A program made the translations under genes and the position numbers. From assembly GCA_020725525.1 (NCBI GenBank), contig DYEX01000121.1, positions 1-64,000 on the forward strand: DNA of 64,000 nucleotides, given 5' to 3'. Each line of letters starts with the position of its first letter. Positions within the stretch are counted from its first letter, which is position 1. Source of the stretch: Desulfovirgula sp. GTDB taxonomy: Bacteria; Bacillota; Desulfotomaculia; Desulfotomaculales; Desulfovirgulaceae. Below the pieces are notes generated by a model. It did not search any database. It was given only the letters and a program-made list of their open reading frames with translations, and had not been told where the DNA came from. This document shows, piece after piece, positions 50,215-58,769 of the stretch.

Positions 50215-51279
50215 ATGGCTAAAACCATGAAGGCATTTGTAATGCACGGCATTGGCAGGGTAGGGCTCATGGAAAAGCCAGTTCCCCAAGATCCTGGGCC
50301 AAACGATGCCATTATAAAAACCACTGCGACGCTTGTTTGCACCTCCGACGTGCATACAGTCCACGGAGCTATTGGGGAACGGAAAGATCTCACCCTCGGC
50401 CATGAAGCAGTAGGAATTATTTACAAACTGGGGAAAGCTGTTAAAGGGTTGAAAGAAGGCGACCGGGTAGTGGTCAACGCCATTACTCCCTGCTACAGGT
50501 GCGAAAATTGCCAGAGAGGATTCACCTCCCAGTGCACCCAGATGCTGGGCGGCTGGAGATTCGCCAACACCAAAGATGGAAGCATGGCCGAGTATTTCCA
50601 CGTTAATGATGCTGAAGCGAACCTGGTACCCATCCCGGATTCTGTGTCTGATGAAGCGGCCCTGTACACCACCGATATGATGTCTACCGGTTTTATGGGG
50701 GCAGAACACGCCAGCATTCCCCTGGGGGGAACAGTGGCAATATTCGGTCAGGGGCCGGTAGGTTTAATGGCCACGGCTGGAAGCCGGTTGCTGGGAGCGG
50801 GCCTCATCATTGCAGTGGAAACAGTACCCAAACGGCAGGAATTGGCCAGACATTTCGGAGCCGATGTGGTGGTGGACTTTGCCAAAGTAGATCCCGTGGA
50901 AGAAATTCTGCGGCTCACCGACGGCCAGGGAGTGGACTCGGCCATTGAAGCCTTTGGGGCACAGGAAACCTTTGAGAATTGCATCAAAGTAACCAGGCCG
51001 GGCGGCACCATCTCCAACATCGGGTATCACGGGGAAGGAGATTACATTAAAATTCCCCGCCTGGCCTGGGGAGTGGGCATGAGCGACAAGACCATCCGCA
51101 CCGGCCTCTGCCCGGGCGGCAAGGAAAGGATGAAGAGGCTCCTGCGCCTCATAGAAACGGGCAGGATAGATCCCACACCCTTAACCACCCACCGCTTTAA
51201 ATTCGAAGAGGTGGAAAAGGCTTTCCATCTGATGGCCACAAAAGAAGACGGCATAGTCAAGCCTTTGATCCTGTTCTAA
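50215..51279 (+). CDS. Zinc-dependent secondary-alcohol (isopropanol-type) dehydrogenase
   Basis: A 354-residue medium-chain dehydrogenase close to the Thermoanaerobacter/Clostridium secondary alcohol dehydrogenases that interconvert isopropanol and acetone. Catalytic zinc ligands: Cys in CTSDVHTV, HisGlu in LGHEAVG, Asp in YTTDMMSTGF. Structural Cys cluster CYRCENC...C is present. The nucleotide loop is GQGPVGLMA with AVETVPK afterwards: an acidic residue replaces the Gly-Ser-Arg that gives NADP preference in the Thermoanaerobacter enzyme, suggesting NAD. AGGGAGG precedes ATG 50215. Followed by its own terminator. Confidence 0.92.
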   Translation: MAKTMKAFVMHGIGRVGLMEKPVPQDPGPNDAIIKTTATLVCTSDVHTVHGAIGERKDLTLGHEAVGIIYKLGKAVKGLKEGDRVVVNAITPCYRCENCQRGFTSQCTQMLGGWRFANTKDGSMAEYFHVNDAEANLVPIPDSVSDEAALYTTDMMSTGFMGAEHASIPLGGTVAIFGQGPVGLMATAGSRLLGAGLIIAVETVPKRQELARHFGADVVVDFAKVDPVEEILRLTDGQGVDSAIEAFGAQETFENCIKVTRPGGTISNIGYHGEGDYIKIPRLAWGVGMSDKTIRTGLCPGGKERMKRLLRLIETGRIDPTPLTTHRFKFEEVEKAFHLMATKEDGIVKPLILF

Positions 51280-51318
51280 GTCAAGGTCCCCACACCCAAA
51301 AAACTACAACCGGACTTA

Positions 51319-51359
51319 AAGCCACCCTTCCTCCTGCGGAGGAATGAGGTGGTTTTTTG
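51319..51359 (+). terminator. Terminator of the secondary alcohol dehydrogenase
   Basis: GCCACC-CTT-CCTCC-TGC-GGAGG-AAT-GAGGTGGT followed by TTTTTT: a long two-part stem with a U tract. Confidence 0.92.
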
Positions 51360-51518
51360 TGCTTTCGGAGTACCGCTGGCACTATTTTTCCAACGACTAA
51401 GGATATGCTTCTAACAATTTAGCTTGAGTAGCACATACATATTTTCATTTGATGTACGGTTAAATTGTCCGGCCACAAGTGGCCAAAGTGTGTGCTTTAC
51501 CGGGAGAGGGCTATTAGC

Positions 51519-52670
51519 ATGCAGCTTGCTTACCAGTTCAAAATACCGGAAATTATTTTTGGAAGGGGCTCCATCCGGCAGGTAGGTATTTGTGCCCGGC
51601 GAATGGGAGCGGAAAAGGTATTTCTGGTAACCGACCCCGGCATTATAAAAGCAGGGTGGGTAGACGCCGCCTTACCATTTTTGAAAAGCGAAGGCATAAA
51701 ATACGAGGTGTGGCAGGGGGTCACTCCCAATCCCAGGGACTATGAGGTAGAGGGAGCCACCCGCGCTTACAAGGAGTCCAGGTGTGATGTCATAATGGCC
51801 ATTGGTGGGGGCAGCCCGATTGACTTAGCCAAAGCAGTGGCCGTGATGTCCACTCACCCCGGAACCATTCATGATTACGAAGGAGTGGATAAGATCACCA
51901 ATCCTCTTCCCCCCATGATCATGGTTCCCACCACTGCCGGTTCAGGAGCAGACATAACTCGCTTTGCCGTGATTTTAGATACCACAAAAAGGAAAAAGAT
52001 GATCCTGGTAAGCAATACCTTAATCCCCGACATATCCATCACCGATCCCTTACTTTTAACCACGAAAGACCCGGAGCTGACTGCCAATACGGGCATGGAT
52101 GCTCTAGCCCATGCCATTGAAGCATATGTTTCCACCGCGGCCAGCTTTTTAACCGATTCTTACGCTTTGACGGCCATACGCCTGATATCCACCCACCTAA
52201 GAAAATCAGTATCCAGCAAAACCAATCTCCAGGCCAAGGACGCCATGGCTAAAGCCAGCCTTCTGGCAGCCGTGGCCTGTTCAAATGCATTAATTGGTGC
52301 GGTGCATGCCATAGCCCATCAGGTGGGAGGTATGTTTGACCTTCCGCACGGCAGGGTAAACGCCATGCTTCTTCCCCACGTCATGGAATATAACCTACCG
52401 GCGTGCATGGAAAGGCTTGGAGTAATTTGTCAAGCCCTGGGAGTGCCCGTCCAAAACCGGAGCCTCCGCGAAAAGGCCCGTTATACCATTGAAGAGATCA
52501 GGAATCTAGCCAGGGAAGTGGGAATAGATGATAAACTGTCCAATTATCATCTGTCACCTCAAGATCTGGAATTAATGGCTCAGAACGCACTTCAAGATGC
52601 CTGTATAATTACCAACCCACGAGATATAGGAGGTGAGGAAATTTGTGAAATCCTCCGGCATGTTATTTGA
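51519..52670 (+). CDS. Iron-containing alcohol dehydrogenase
   Basis: A 383-residue group III alcohol dehydrogenase. GGGSPIDLAKAVAV is the nucleotide loop, TTAGSGADITRF the substrate loop, and metal ligands lie in GMDALAHAIEAY (Asp, His), GAVHAIAHQVGG and LPHGRVNA (His residues). ATG 51519 has GGGAGAGGG 8 bases upstream. Its 3' end overlaps the histidine kinase start, so alcohol oxidation and the two-component system are co-transcribed. Confidence 0.94.
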   Translation: MQLAYQFKIPEIIFGRGSIRQVGICARRMGAEKVFLVTDPGIIKAGWVDAALPFLKSEGIKYEVWQGVTPNPRDYEVEGATRAYKESRCDVIMAIGGGSPIDLAKAVAVMSTHPGTIHDYEGVDKITNPLPPMIMVPTTAGSGADITRFAVILDTTKRKKMILVSNTLIPDISITDPLLLTTKDPELTANTGMDALAHAIEAYVSTAASFLTDSYALTAIRLISTHLRKSVSSKTNLQAKDAMAKASLLAAVACSNALIGAVHAIAHQVGGMFDLPHGRVNAMLLPHVMEYNLPACMERLGVICQALGVPVQNRSLREKARYTIEEIRNLAREVGIDDKLSNYHLSPQDLELMAQNALQDACIITNPRDIGGEEICEILRHVI

Positions 52671-53574
52671 CGAAACAAACAAAAGGATCATGACAGGTAA
52701 CACTAACAGGATAAATAAGATGAGTCAGTCTCTTAACGTGCTTGAAATGTTGAAGGAATTGGGGCAATTTTACCAGCACCCTCTCTTTTTTAAGAGTACC
52801 ACTTTAGAGAAGCTAAGTGGCATTAAGACCACAAGCAAAACACATTATAGTGAGTTTAAACGCACCATTGCCTTTTTATCAGAAAAACATAAACAGCAAG
52901 GTGCAATATTAATCAAATTACATGACTTATTAGAACAAACACGACAAGAAATTCTTCTTCGCGAAAGAACCAGGATAGCTTCTGATTTGCATGATTCTGT
53001 CCTGCAAATACTTTTTGTGATAATGCTTTATATCGATCAATGCCTTGAAGAACTCCCTTCTTTTTCACCAACGCTTAGAAAACTCATTCTCCTGAAAAAG
53101 CTTGTTGATAATACAGCCAGGGAAGTCCGCAATGTGGTTTATCAACTATCATCAAATAAACAAAAATGCGGCCTGACAAAAAAACTGGAAAACCTGGTTC
53201 AATATCTTAACGCCACCGGGTTGGTAAGTATACGATTAAACGTTCCTGGTTCCGAGCCGGAAATGCCGGAATTTATGAGCAAAAACATATACCACATAGT
53301 ACAAGAAGCCTTGTTCAACGTGTTAAAGCATTCAATGGCCCGGGAAGCGAAGGTAAATATACTCTTCAAAGAAAAAGAAATTGAGCTGTCGGTTGTTGAT
53401 ACAGGAATAGGTATTTGCCCGAATATTTTTCACAAACTTAACGATGAGGAAATGAAGTTTGGTTTCAAAAATATGATCTGGAGGATAAAAAGTCTTAAGG
53501 GTTCCTTTGAGATCAAAAAGCCCGAGGCGGGGGGTACGGAAATACGTGCCGTGATCCCATTCCAGAGGGGGTAA
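52645..53574 (+). CDS. NarL-type sensor histidine kinase, cytoplasmic
   Basis: About 309 residues. The HisKA_3 dimerisation motif RTRIASDLHDSVLQILF carries the phospho-accepting His. The ATPase domain has QEALFNVLKHS (N box), VVDTGIGI (G1 box) and GFKNMIWRIKSLKGSF with a GGTEIRAVIPF ending. No membrane helix is visible; the N-terminal 110 residues are an unrecognised sensor. GTG 52645 with GAGG 6 bases upstream fits best. Coupled to the response regulator 6 bases downstream. Confidence 0.92.
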   Translation: MKSSGMLFDETNKRIMTGNTNRINKMSQSLNVLEMLKELGQFYQHPLFFKSTTLEKLSGIKTTSKTHYSEFKRTIAFLSEKHKQQGAILIKLHDLLEQTRQEILLRERTRIASDLHDSVLQILFVIMLYIDQCLEELPSFSPTLRKLILLKKLVDNTAREVRNVVYQLSSNKQKCGLTKKLENLVQYLNATGLVSIRLNVPGSEPEMPEFMSKNIYHIVQEALFNVLKHSMAREAKVNILFKEKEIELSVVDTGIGICPNIFHKLNDEEMKFGFKNMIWRIKSLKGSFEIKKPEAGGTEIRAVIPFQRG

Positions 53575-53580
53575 AAGTAG

Positions 53581-54249
53581 ATGCAGGTTATCTCCCTTAT
53601 CATTGTGGACGATCATGAAATAATAAGGGAAGGCCTTAAAGCAGCCCTGCAAAAGGACCCGGGTTTTCAAATTGCAGGGGAAGCCGCATGCGGCAGAGAA
53701 CTACTGCAACTCCTTAAAGCCACGACGGCCGATGTAGTCCTTTTGGACGACCGCCTGCCCGGGGAAAGCGGGATTGACCTGTGCGCACGCCTGACCGGAC
53801 AATATCCAGCCTTGAAAGTGATCATCCTTACCGCCTATGGGGAGCAGCGGGACTCCGTCGTCAAGGCCGCCATGGCTGGTGCCAGGGGTTTCCTCCTGAA
53901 AAACGTACCCCTGCCGGAACTGAGACACGCCATAAGGTCAGTGGCTAAGGGAGAAGTGGTCATAGACCCCCAGGTGGCCATGCATCTTATCGCCAGCCTC
54001 AAAAAAATGCCGCCTGCCAAAGCCACCCCGACATGTCTCCTTACTCCACAACAGGAAGCCATCGCCAGACTTGTGGCCCAGGGTTTTACAAACCGGGAAA
54101 TAGCCCAGCAGCTTTACTTGAGCACGAATACGGTTAAATTTCATGTTCAAAATCTTCTGCGCAAGCTGGAGGTTCGTAACCGGGTGGCTCTCGCCAACAA
54201 ACTCCAGGAAGTATCCGGCGGTTTTTCAAAAAAACAGAATAGCCCTTAA
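53581..54249 (+). CDS. NarL/LuxR-type response regulator
   Basis: A 222-residue two-domain regulator. Receiver domain: DDHE acidic pair, phospho-accepting Asp in VLLDDRLPG, Thr in ILTAYGE and Lys in LLKNVPL. C-terminal LuxR helix-turn-helix: GFTNREIAQQLYLSTNTVKFHVQNLLRKL. Likely phosphorylated by the upstream kinase. Its binding site may be the paired AACGGT repeat at 49810 and 58246 (inference). Confidence 0.95.
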   Translation: MQVISLIIVDDHEIIREGLKAALQKDPGFQIAGEAACGRELLQLLKATTADVVLLDDRLPGESGIDLCARLTGQYPALKVIILTAYGEQRDSVVKAAMAGARGFLLKNVPLPELRHAIRSVAKGEVVIDPQVAMHLIASLKKMPPAKATPTCLLTPQQEAIARLVAQGFTNREIAQQLYLSTNTVKFHVQNLLRKLEVRNRVALANKLQEVSGGFSKKQNSP

Positions 54250-54273
54250 ATGTCTTTAAAACCACCGCACTCC

Positions 54274-55551
54274 CTATCGTCCGAAAAACAGCCTGGGCAC
54301 AAACAGGGTGGCACCGGGGAAGCAGGTGACAAACAAGAGTACAGCAAAGCAAACGGCTACCCAGAACCAGATGGGTTTGAGCAAGCGAGCGACGGGAACA
54401 CCGCAGGCCATGGATGCCGTGTAGAGCAGCACACCCACCGGGGGGGTCAACATTCCTATAGTAAGATTCAGGCAAACCACCAATCCGAAATGAACTGGAT
54501 CCAGGCCCAGGTGATTTACTATGGGCATGAATACCGGAACCAGGATGATAACCGCCGCGATGGTTTCCATAATCATGCCTACCCCCAGGAGGAGCAGGTT
54601 TACCAGCAGGAGGACCAGCCAGGGATTCTGGGTAAACTCCAGCATGCCCCGGGCAATCCGCTGGGGCACCTCGTCCAGGGTCAACGTCCAGCCTAAAATG
54701 TTGGCCATGGCCACAACGAGCATAATAGCACCGCTGAGAACTCCGGTTTTTACGCAAATGGGGCCCAGATCGCGTATTTTTATCTTTTTGTACACAAAAT
54801 GCCCTATTAGAAAAGTAAGCGCTGAAGCCAGAGCCGCCGACTCAGTGGGGGTGCAAATCCCTAAAGCAATGGAAGCCAGCACCGCTACCGGAGCAGCCAG
54901 CGAAAAGAAGGCCCGTTTGAAGGTATACCATACGTAACCGAACCCCTGCCACCGGGTAACCGGCCACTTGTGCTTCCGGCCGACCACATATACCGTAAGG
55001 GCCAGAGCCACGGCCAGATAGAGGCCGGGCATGATGCCGGCAAAGAACAACTCCCCAATGGATATTCCGGCACTAACCCCATATACCACCAGGATGAGAC
55101 CGGGAGGGAGAATGGGGCCCAGCACCGAAACTGCGCTCACCAAACAGGTGCCAAATACCTCGTCGTAACCCTCTCTTTTCATTTCACGGTAGAGGGTGGA
55201 ACCCAGAAGAGCAGCTTCCGCGTTGGCCGAGCCCAGCGGGCCGCCGAGCAGAGCTCCCAGAACCACCATGACGTAAGCCAAACCGCCCTTTACCTGACCC
55301 ACCAGGGCACGGGCGAAATCAGCCAGCCGCTCCACATCACCGGACCGTTCCATCAGCTCCCCGGCTAAAATGAACAGCGGGATGGCCAGCAGGCTGTAAT
55401 TGTCCGTGGCTGCAAACATCCTCTGCGGGAGCATGGTCAGCAACAGGGGTTCCCGCATCACTGCCATGTGAACCATGCCGCTGATGCCCAGCACGAAGGC
55501 GATGGGAATACCCAGTAACAGTGTGAACAGAAAAGCCGCCCCCACCATCAT
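54274..55551 (-). CDS. dctM: TRAP transporter large permease, DctM family
   Basis: A 425-residue, 12-helix sodium-coupled permease. It has AIPLFILAGELMERSGDVERL, GPLGSANAEAALLGSTLY, GVLLYTASMACGVPVARL and LFVTCFPGATLFVPRLF, the standard DctM blocks. The start overlaps dctQ by 4 bases. Order dctP-dctQ-dctM on the minus strand. Confidence 0.95.
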   Translation of the reverse strand: MMVGAAFLFTLLLGIPIAFVLGISGMVHMAVMREPLLLTMLPQRMFAATDNYSLLAIPLFILAGELMERSGDVERLADFARALVGQVKGGLAYVMVVLGALLGGPLGSANAEAALLGSTLYREMKREGYDEVFGTCLVSAVSVLGPILPPGLILVVYGVSAGISIGELFFAGIMPGLYLAVALALTVYVVGRKHKWPVTRWQGFGYVWYTFKRAFFSLAAPVAVLASIALGICTPTESAALASALTFLIGHFVYKKIKIRDLGPICVKTGVLSGAIMLVVAMANILGWTLTLDEVPQRIARGMLEFTQNPWLVLLLVNLLLLGVGMIMETIAAVIILVPVFMPIVNHLGLDPVHFGLVVCLNLTIGMLTPPVGVLLYTASMACGVPVARLLKPIWFWVAVCFAVLLFVTCFPGATLFVPRLFFGR

Positions 55552-56042
55552 CTGCTACCTTCCCCTTTGGTCAGGAGATCACCTATCGAAACCGCAAAGC
55601 GTACCAGCATCATAGCCGCTGCCACCGGAATTACTCCGTAGACCCAGTACATGGGAAGACGCATTGCCGGTGAACGCTGTTCCACAATGGAGAGCGACAT
55701 CACCAGGCGGCTGCCATAATAAAGCACCACCACGAGAAATACCGCCACCAGAACATGCGCCACAAGCATCATAGCCTTACCGAACCTGTGGGGAAGGCGG
55801 CCGACCAATAAATCCACTTTAGCCAGTGCGTCGGTCCGCAAAGCCATATAACCGCCAAAAAAAGAAATGAACACCAGCAGGTAGCGGGCCAGTTCATCCC
55901 CCCACACCAGAGGCGATTTCAGGAAATAACGCCAGATCACCTGAGCCAAAATCACCAGCGTTTGTACCAGAACCGCCATCCCGGTAAGTACTTCCGCCAG
56001 CCGGCCCAAAAAGCCATCCAGGACCCTTAAAAGTGATACCAC
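55548..56042 (-). CDS. dctQ: TRAP transporter small permease, DctQ family
   Basis: A 164-residue, four-helix subunit. VIWRYFLKSPLVWGDELARYLLVFISFFGGYMALR is represented by the WGDELARYLLVFISF motif, diagnostic for DctQ. Lies between dctP (70-base gap) and dctM (overlap). Confidence 0.93.
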   Translation of the reverse strand: MVSLLRVLDGFLGRLAEVLTGMAVLVQTLVILAQVIWRYFLKSPLVWGDELARYLLVFISFFGGYMALRTDALAKVDLLVGRLPHRFGKAMMLVAHVLVAVFLVVVLYYGSRLVMSLSIVEQRSPAMRLPMYWVYGVIPVAAAMMLVRFAVSIGDLLTKGEGSR

Positions 56043-56112
56043 AGTTTTTGCACCCCCGTTGTTGATGGGTGAGGGCAGACTTCCTGAAGGTCTGCCCTCA
56101 TTAAATAACTAT

Positions 56113-57201
56113 TTAAGAACCTTTTTTCTTCTGGGATTCCACATATTCCACGAACTGCTTAACCAGGGGATGGGCATTCTCATATTTTTGGTAGACCGTG
56201 GCAGTGGCTTTCTGGAACAAATCCTTATTGGGCAACTCGGTAATGGTTACTCCCCTGAGACGCAACTCGTTAGCGCACTTCTCATCCAGCTCTTTTATCT
56301 GCTGGAGGTTGTAATCCACCGCCTCTCGGGCAGCTTCCTGAATAATCCTTTTATCTTCGTCCGACAGAGATTTCCACCGTTCTTCGCTCATGAGCAGGAT
56401 GGCCGGCCAGGTAAAGTGACGGGAAAGGGTCACATACCTGGCCACCTCGTAGTGCTTTTCCATGAGGATGGCTGAAAGGTCCATTTCCAGGCCGTCGATA
56501 ACCCTGTTCTGCAGAGCACTGTAGATCTCGCCGTAGGGCAAAGGAGTAGGGGCAGCCCCCAGGGCCTTGAAAATATCAATGTGCAGCGGGCTCTGAGCGA
56601 CGCGGATCTTCTTGCCGGCCAGATCCTGCGGTTTGGTAACGGGCTTGTCCAGGGTTACAAAATGCCTGAATCCGGCATCGTAAATGGCCAGTCCCTTAAC
56701 CTTGATCTCGGAAAGGCCATCGAGCAGCTGGCGCGCAGCTTCGCTGGTCATAATCTTTTTCCATTCATCATAGCTTTCGATTAAAAAAGGCATCTGCAGG
56801 GCAGTAACGATGGGCGTCCAGCCAGCCAGGGGAGCAGCGGAAATCTCCGCCATGTCCAGTGCCCCGCTCTGGAGTTGTTCGAAAAGCTCACGGTCGTCCC
56901 CCAATTGGCGAGCAGGGTAAATGGTTATCTTAATGCGGCCCTGGCTTTTCTCCTCTACCAGCCTGGCAAATCTATCGGCAGCCAGGTGCATGGGGTGGGT
57001 TGGCTGCACCACGTGGGCAAGCCTCATCTCCATTTGGGGTTTTTGAGCAGCCACCTTCCCATTTTCCGAACCCGCCTTTTTGCCTCCCGCACACCCGCCC
57101 AGGATAATGAGGCTAAAAGCCAGCATCAGCAAAAGCACCAGGGGTTTGTGCAGGCGATCTTTTTTTATCTTAACTCCAAATTCCAAATTAACAGTCCTCA
57201 T
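56113..57201 (-). CDS. dctP: TRAP transporter substrate-binding lipoprotein, DctP family
   Basis: Extracytoplasmic receptor of the complete TRAP set. Signal helix and lipobox ILGGC (about residues 33-37 of the chosen start), then RIKITIYPARQLGDDRELFE, GKKIRVAQSPLHIDI and PLPYGEIYSALQNRVIDGLEM. About 362 residues. ATG 57201 follows GGAGGTGAG. Downstream of the chemoreceptor-like gene, suggesting a link between uptake and sensing of the same ligand. Confidence 0.94.
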   Translation of the reverse strand: MRTVNLEFGVKIKKDRLHKPLVLLLMLAFSLIILGGCAGGKKAGSENGKVAAQKPQMEMRLAHVVQPTHPMHLAADRFARLVEEKSQGRIKITIYPARQLGDDRELFEQLQSGALDMAEISAAPLAGWTPIVTALQMPFLIESYDEWKKIMTSEAARQLLDGLSEIKVKGLAIYDAGFRHFVTLDKPVTKPQDLAGKKIRVAQSPLHIDIFKALGAAPTPLPYGEIYSALQNRVIDGLEMDLSAILMEKHYEVARYVTLSRHFTWPAILLMSEERWKSLSDEDKRIIQEAAREAVDYNLQQIKELDEKCANELRLRGVTITELPNKDLFQKATATVYQKYENAHPLVKQFVEYVESQKKKGS

Positions 57202-57267
57202 TGGGCTCACCTCCATATAAGATATAAAAACTAAAAACTGCCTGTTTAAACTGGTAAAGGTCAGCTC

Positions 57268-58098
57268 TTAGAAATCATATTCCATCGCCATTTTCCTCAT
57301 TTTTCCGATCATTTTTTCCAGTTCGGCTATTAAAGCTGAAATCTCTTCGCTTTCGGCAGCCTGTTCCTGGGAAGAAGCCACCATTTCCTCGATCATTCTG
57401 GTGATGTCCAGAATGTTTTCTTTAATGTTTTCCAGCATTCCGGCGCTGTCCTTCACCGAGGAGCGGGTCTTGGCAGCCATTTTTCTGATTTCATTGGCCA
57501 CCACACTAAACCCCCTCCCCTGTTCACCTGCCCGGGCCGCCTCAATAGCCGCATTTATTCCCAACAGGTGGGTCTGTTCGGCCACTTCCTGAATAAGGGA
57601 CAGCACACTATCCAGGTTTTGGATGTCTTCCCGGACGGACTGGGCATTTTGGGCCAGCTTCGCATTGTTATTGGCAATTTGCTGGGCACTGGCAGCCATC
57701 TCCGCAGCACTGGAACTGAGGCCGCCGCAATAGCTCTCCAGTTCAGCGGCCATTTTTTTCAGCTCTTCTTGCTTTATGGTGGGAATACTGATGGCTATAC
57801 AGCCGACCACCTCGCCATGCTCGTTTTTAATGGGCGAGGCCATGGCTAAAAAAGGTACCCCGTATTTTTCCTCGGGAATCAACACCACGCTTCTCTGACC
57901 GGTTCTAATTACCCTGTCCGAAGCACTCCCTTCCCGGAATTTTTCCCCTACACCCAGACCAAGCTTCACCACCCCTTCAAAATAAAAAAGGTACTTTTCC
58001 CGGTCGGCCACGGCAAGGGTTACATTTTTGCCAAGAGCTTCCACAAAATATTTAGCTGCTGCAACCACAGTATCTAAAATGGTTCCGCTATCCTCCAC
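57268..58098 (-). CDS. Soluble methyl-accepting-chemotaxis-like signal transducer
   Basis: A 276-residue protein without membrane helices. Residues of about 1-110 form a small sensor (VGCIAISIP at its end); the rest is the MCP signalling hairpin with the tip [35 protein letters not shown], the CheA/CheW contact region. GTG 58098 after GGGAGGG. It lies directly upstream of the TRAP dctPQM set and downstream of the paired AACGGT repeat. Confidence 0.9.
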   Translation of the reverse strand: MEDSGTILDTVVAAAKYFVEALGKNVTLAVADREKYLFYFEGVVKLGLGVGEKFREGSASDRVIRTGQRSVVLIPEEKYGVPFLAMASPIKNEHGEVVGCIAISIPTIKQEELKKMAAELESYCGGLSSSAAEMAASAQQIANNNAKLAQNAQSVREDIQNLDSVLSLIQEVAEQTHLLGINAAIEAARAGEQGRGFSVVANEIRKMAAKTRSSVKDSAGMLENIKENILDITRMIEEMVASSQEQAAESEEISALIAELEKMIGKMRKMAMEYDF

Positions 58099-58245
58099 GC
58101 CCTTTCCCTCCCTAATGCCGCCTTATGAGCACCCGCATGGTATCCCCCCCCCGGGCGGCGGTCACCCTCCTGGCTTAACAAAAAAATAACACAACTATAA
58201 TGTTGTTGAGCTGAAATTTCCCCGAATCCACCCAAAAATCTCTTG

Positions 58246-58274
58246 AACGGTTAGTTCTTTCTCTTAAACGGTTA
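58246..58274. promoter_or_regulatory. Paired AACGGTTA direct repeat (21-bp period), chemoreceptor gene
   Basis: AACGGTTA at 58246 and 58267, direct orientation, exactly 21 bp apart. It matches the pair at 49810 in sequence and spacing. A possible -10 (TATAGT on the minus strand, 58194-58199) with no -35 lies 50 bases downstream. It lies 150 bases upstream of the chemoreceptor-like gene. Confidence 0.6.
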
Positions 58275-58760
58275 TAATGATTCAGCCGCCCTTTCCAGGC
58301 CCAAACCGGCCAGAGTTTCTGGAGTAGGACAACCGGTGAGAGGATCCCATCCCCTCTCCTGATAGTAGTCGTCCAGCAAAGCCTGCAGCTCTTGAGGCTC
58401 CAGCCTTCGTTGACGGTAATAGTCTTCCAGGTATTCTTTCCCGTCTGGAGTACTCTTTTCCGTAAGCCATATTTTCGGGAAAGAGTCATCGTCCCGGTGG
58501 AATCCCTCTCTCACGTTCAGGACCTTTAGTAAATTGAAAACCCGCTCCCCTGCTCTCTTCAGTTCTCCGGCAGTGGTTTGCAACCCGGTGACGGCAGAAT
58601 AAACCTCGGCCAGGTTCTGCAGATGTAAAAAACCGGGTATGTTGTACATGATACATACGCCCAGGCAATCCATAACCTGACCGGAATCCTGGACATGGCG
58701 GGTCAGCCTGCCCACATTTAAGCAGAATACCAGGATTACACCGGCGGTAAAACAGCCCAT
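58272..58760 (-). pseudogene. C-terminal fragment of a tungsten-containing aldehyde:ferredoxin oxidoreductase
   Basis: The 162-codon frame matches only the end of AOR-family proteins (usually about 600 residues): VMDCLGVCIMY, then VFNLLKVLNVREGFHRDDD and the terminal QALLDDYYQERGWDPLTGCP and TPETLAGLGL. The pterin-binding N-terminal domain and most cluster Cys residues are missing. The first 20 or so residues look unrelated. Upstream, the radical SAM gene ends 10 bases away, so a deletion removed the front of the gene. Not expected to be functional. Confidence 0.85.
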
Positions 58761-58769
58761 AACCGGCTT

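Noticed and set aside
51377..51392. TGGCACTATTTTTCCA resembling a sigma-54 promoter upstream of the iron ADH
   Set aside because: The essential -12 GC reads CC, and no sigma-54 activator is encoded nearby.
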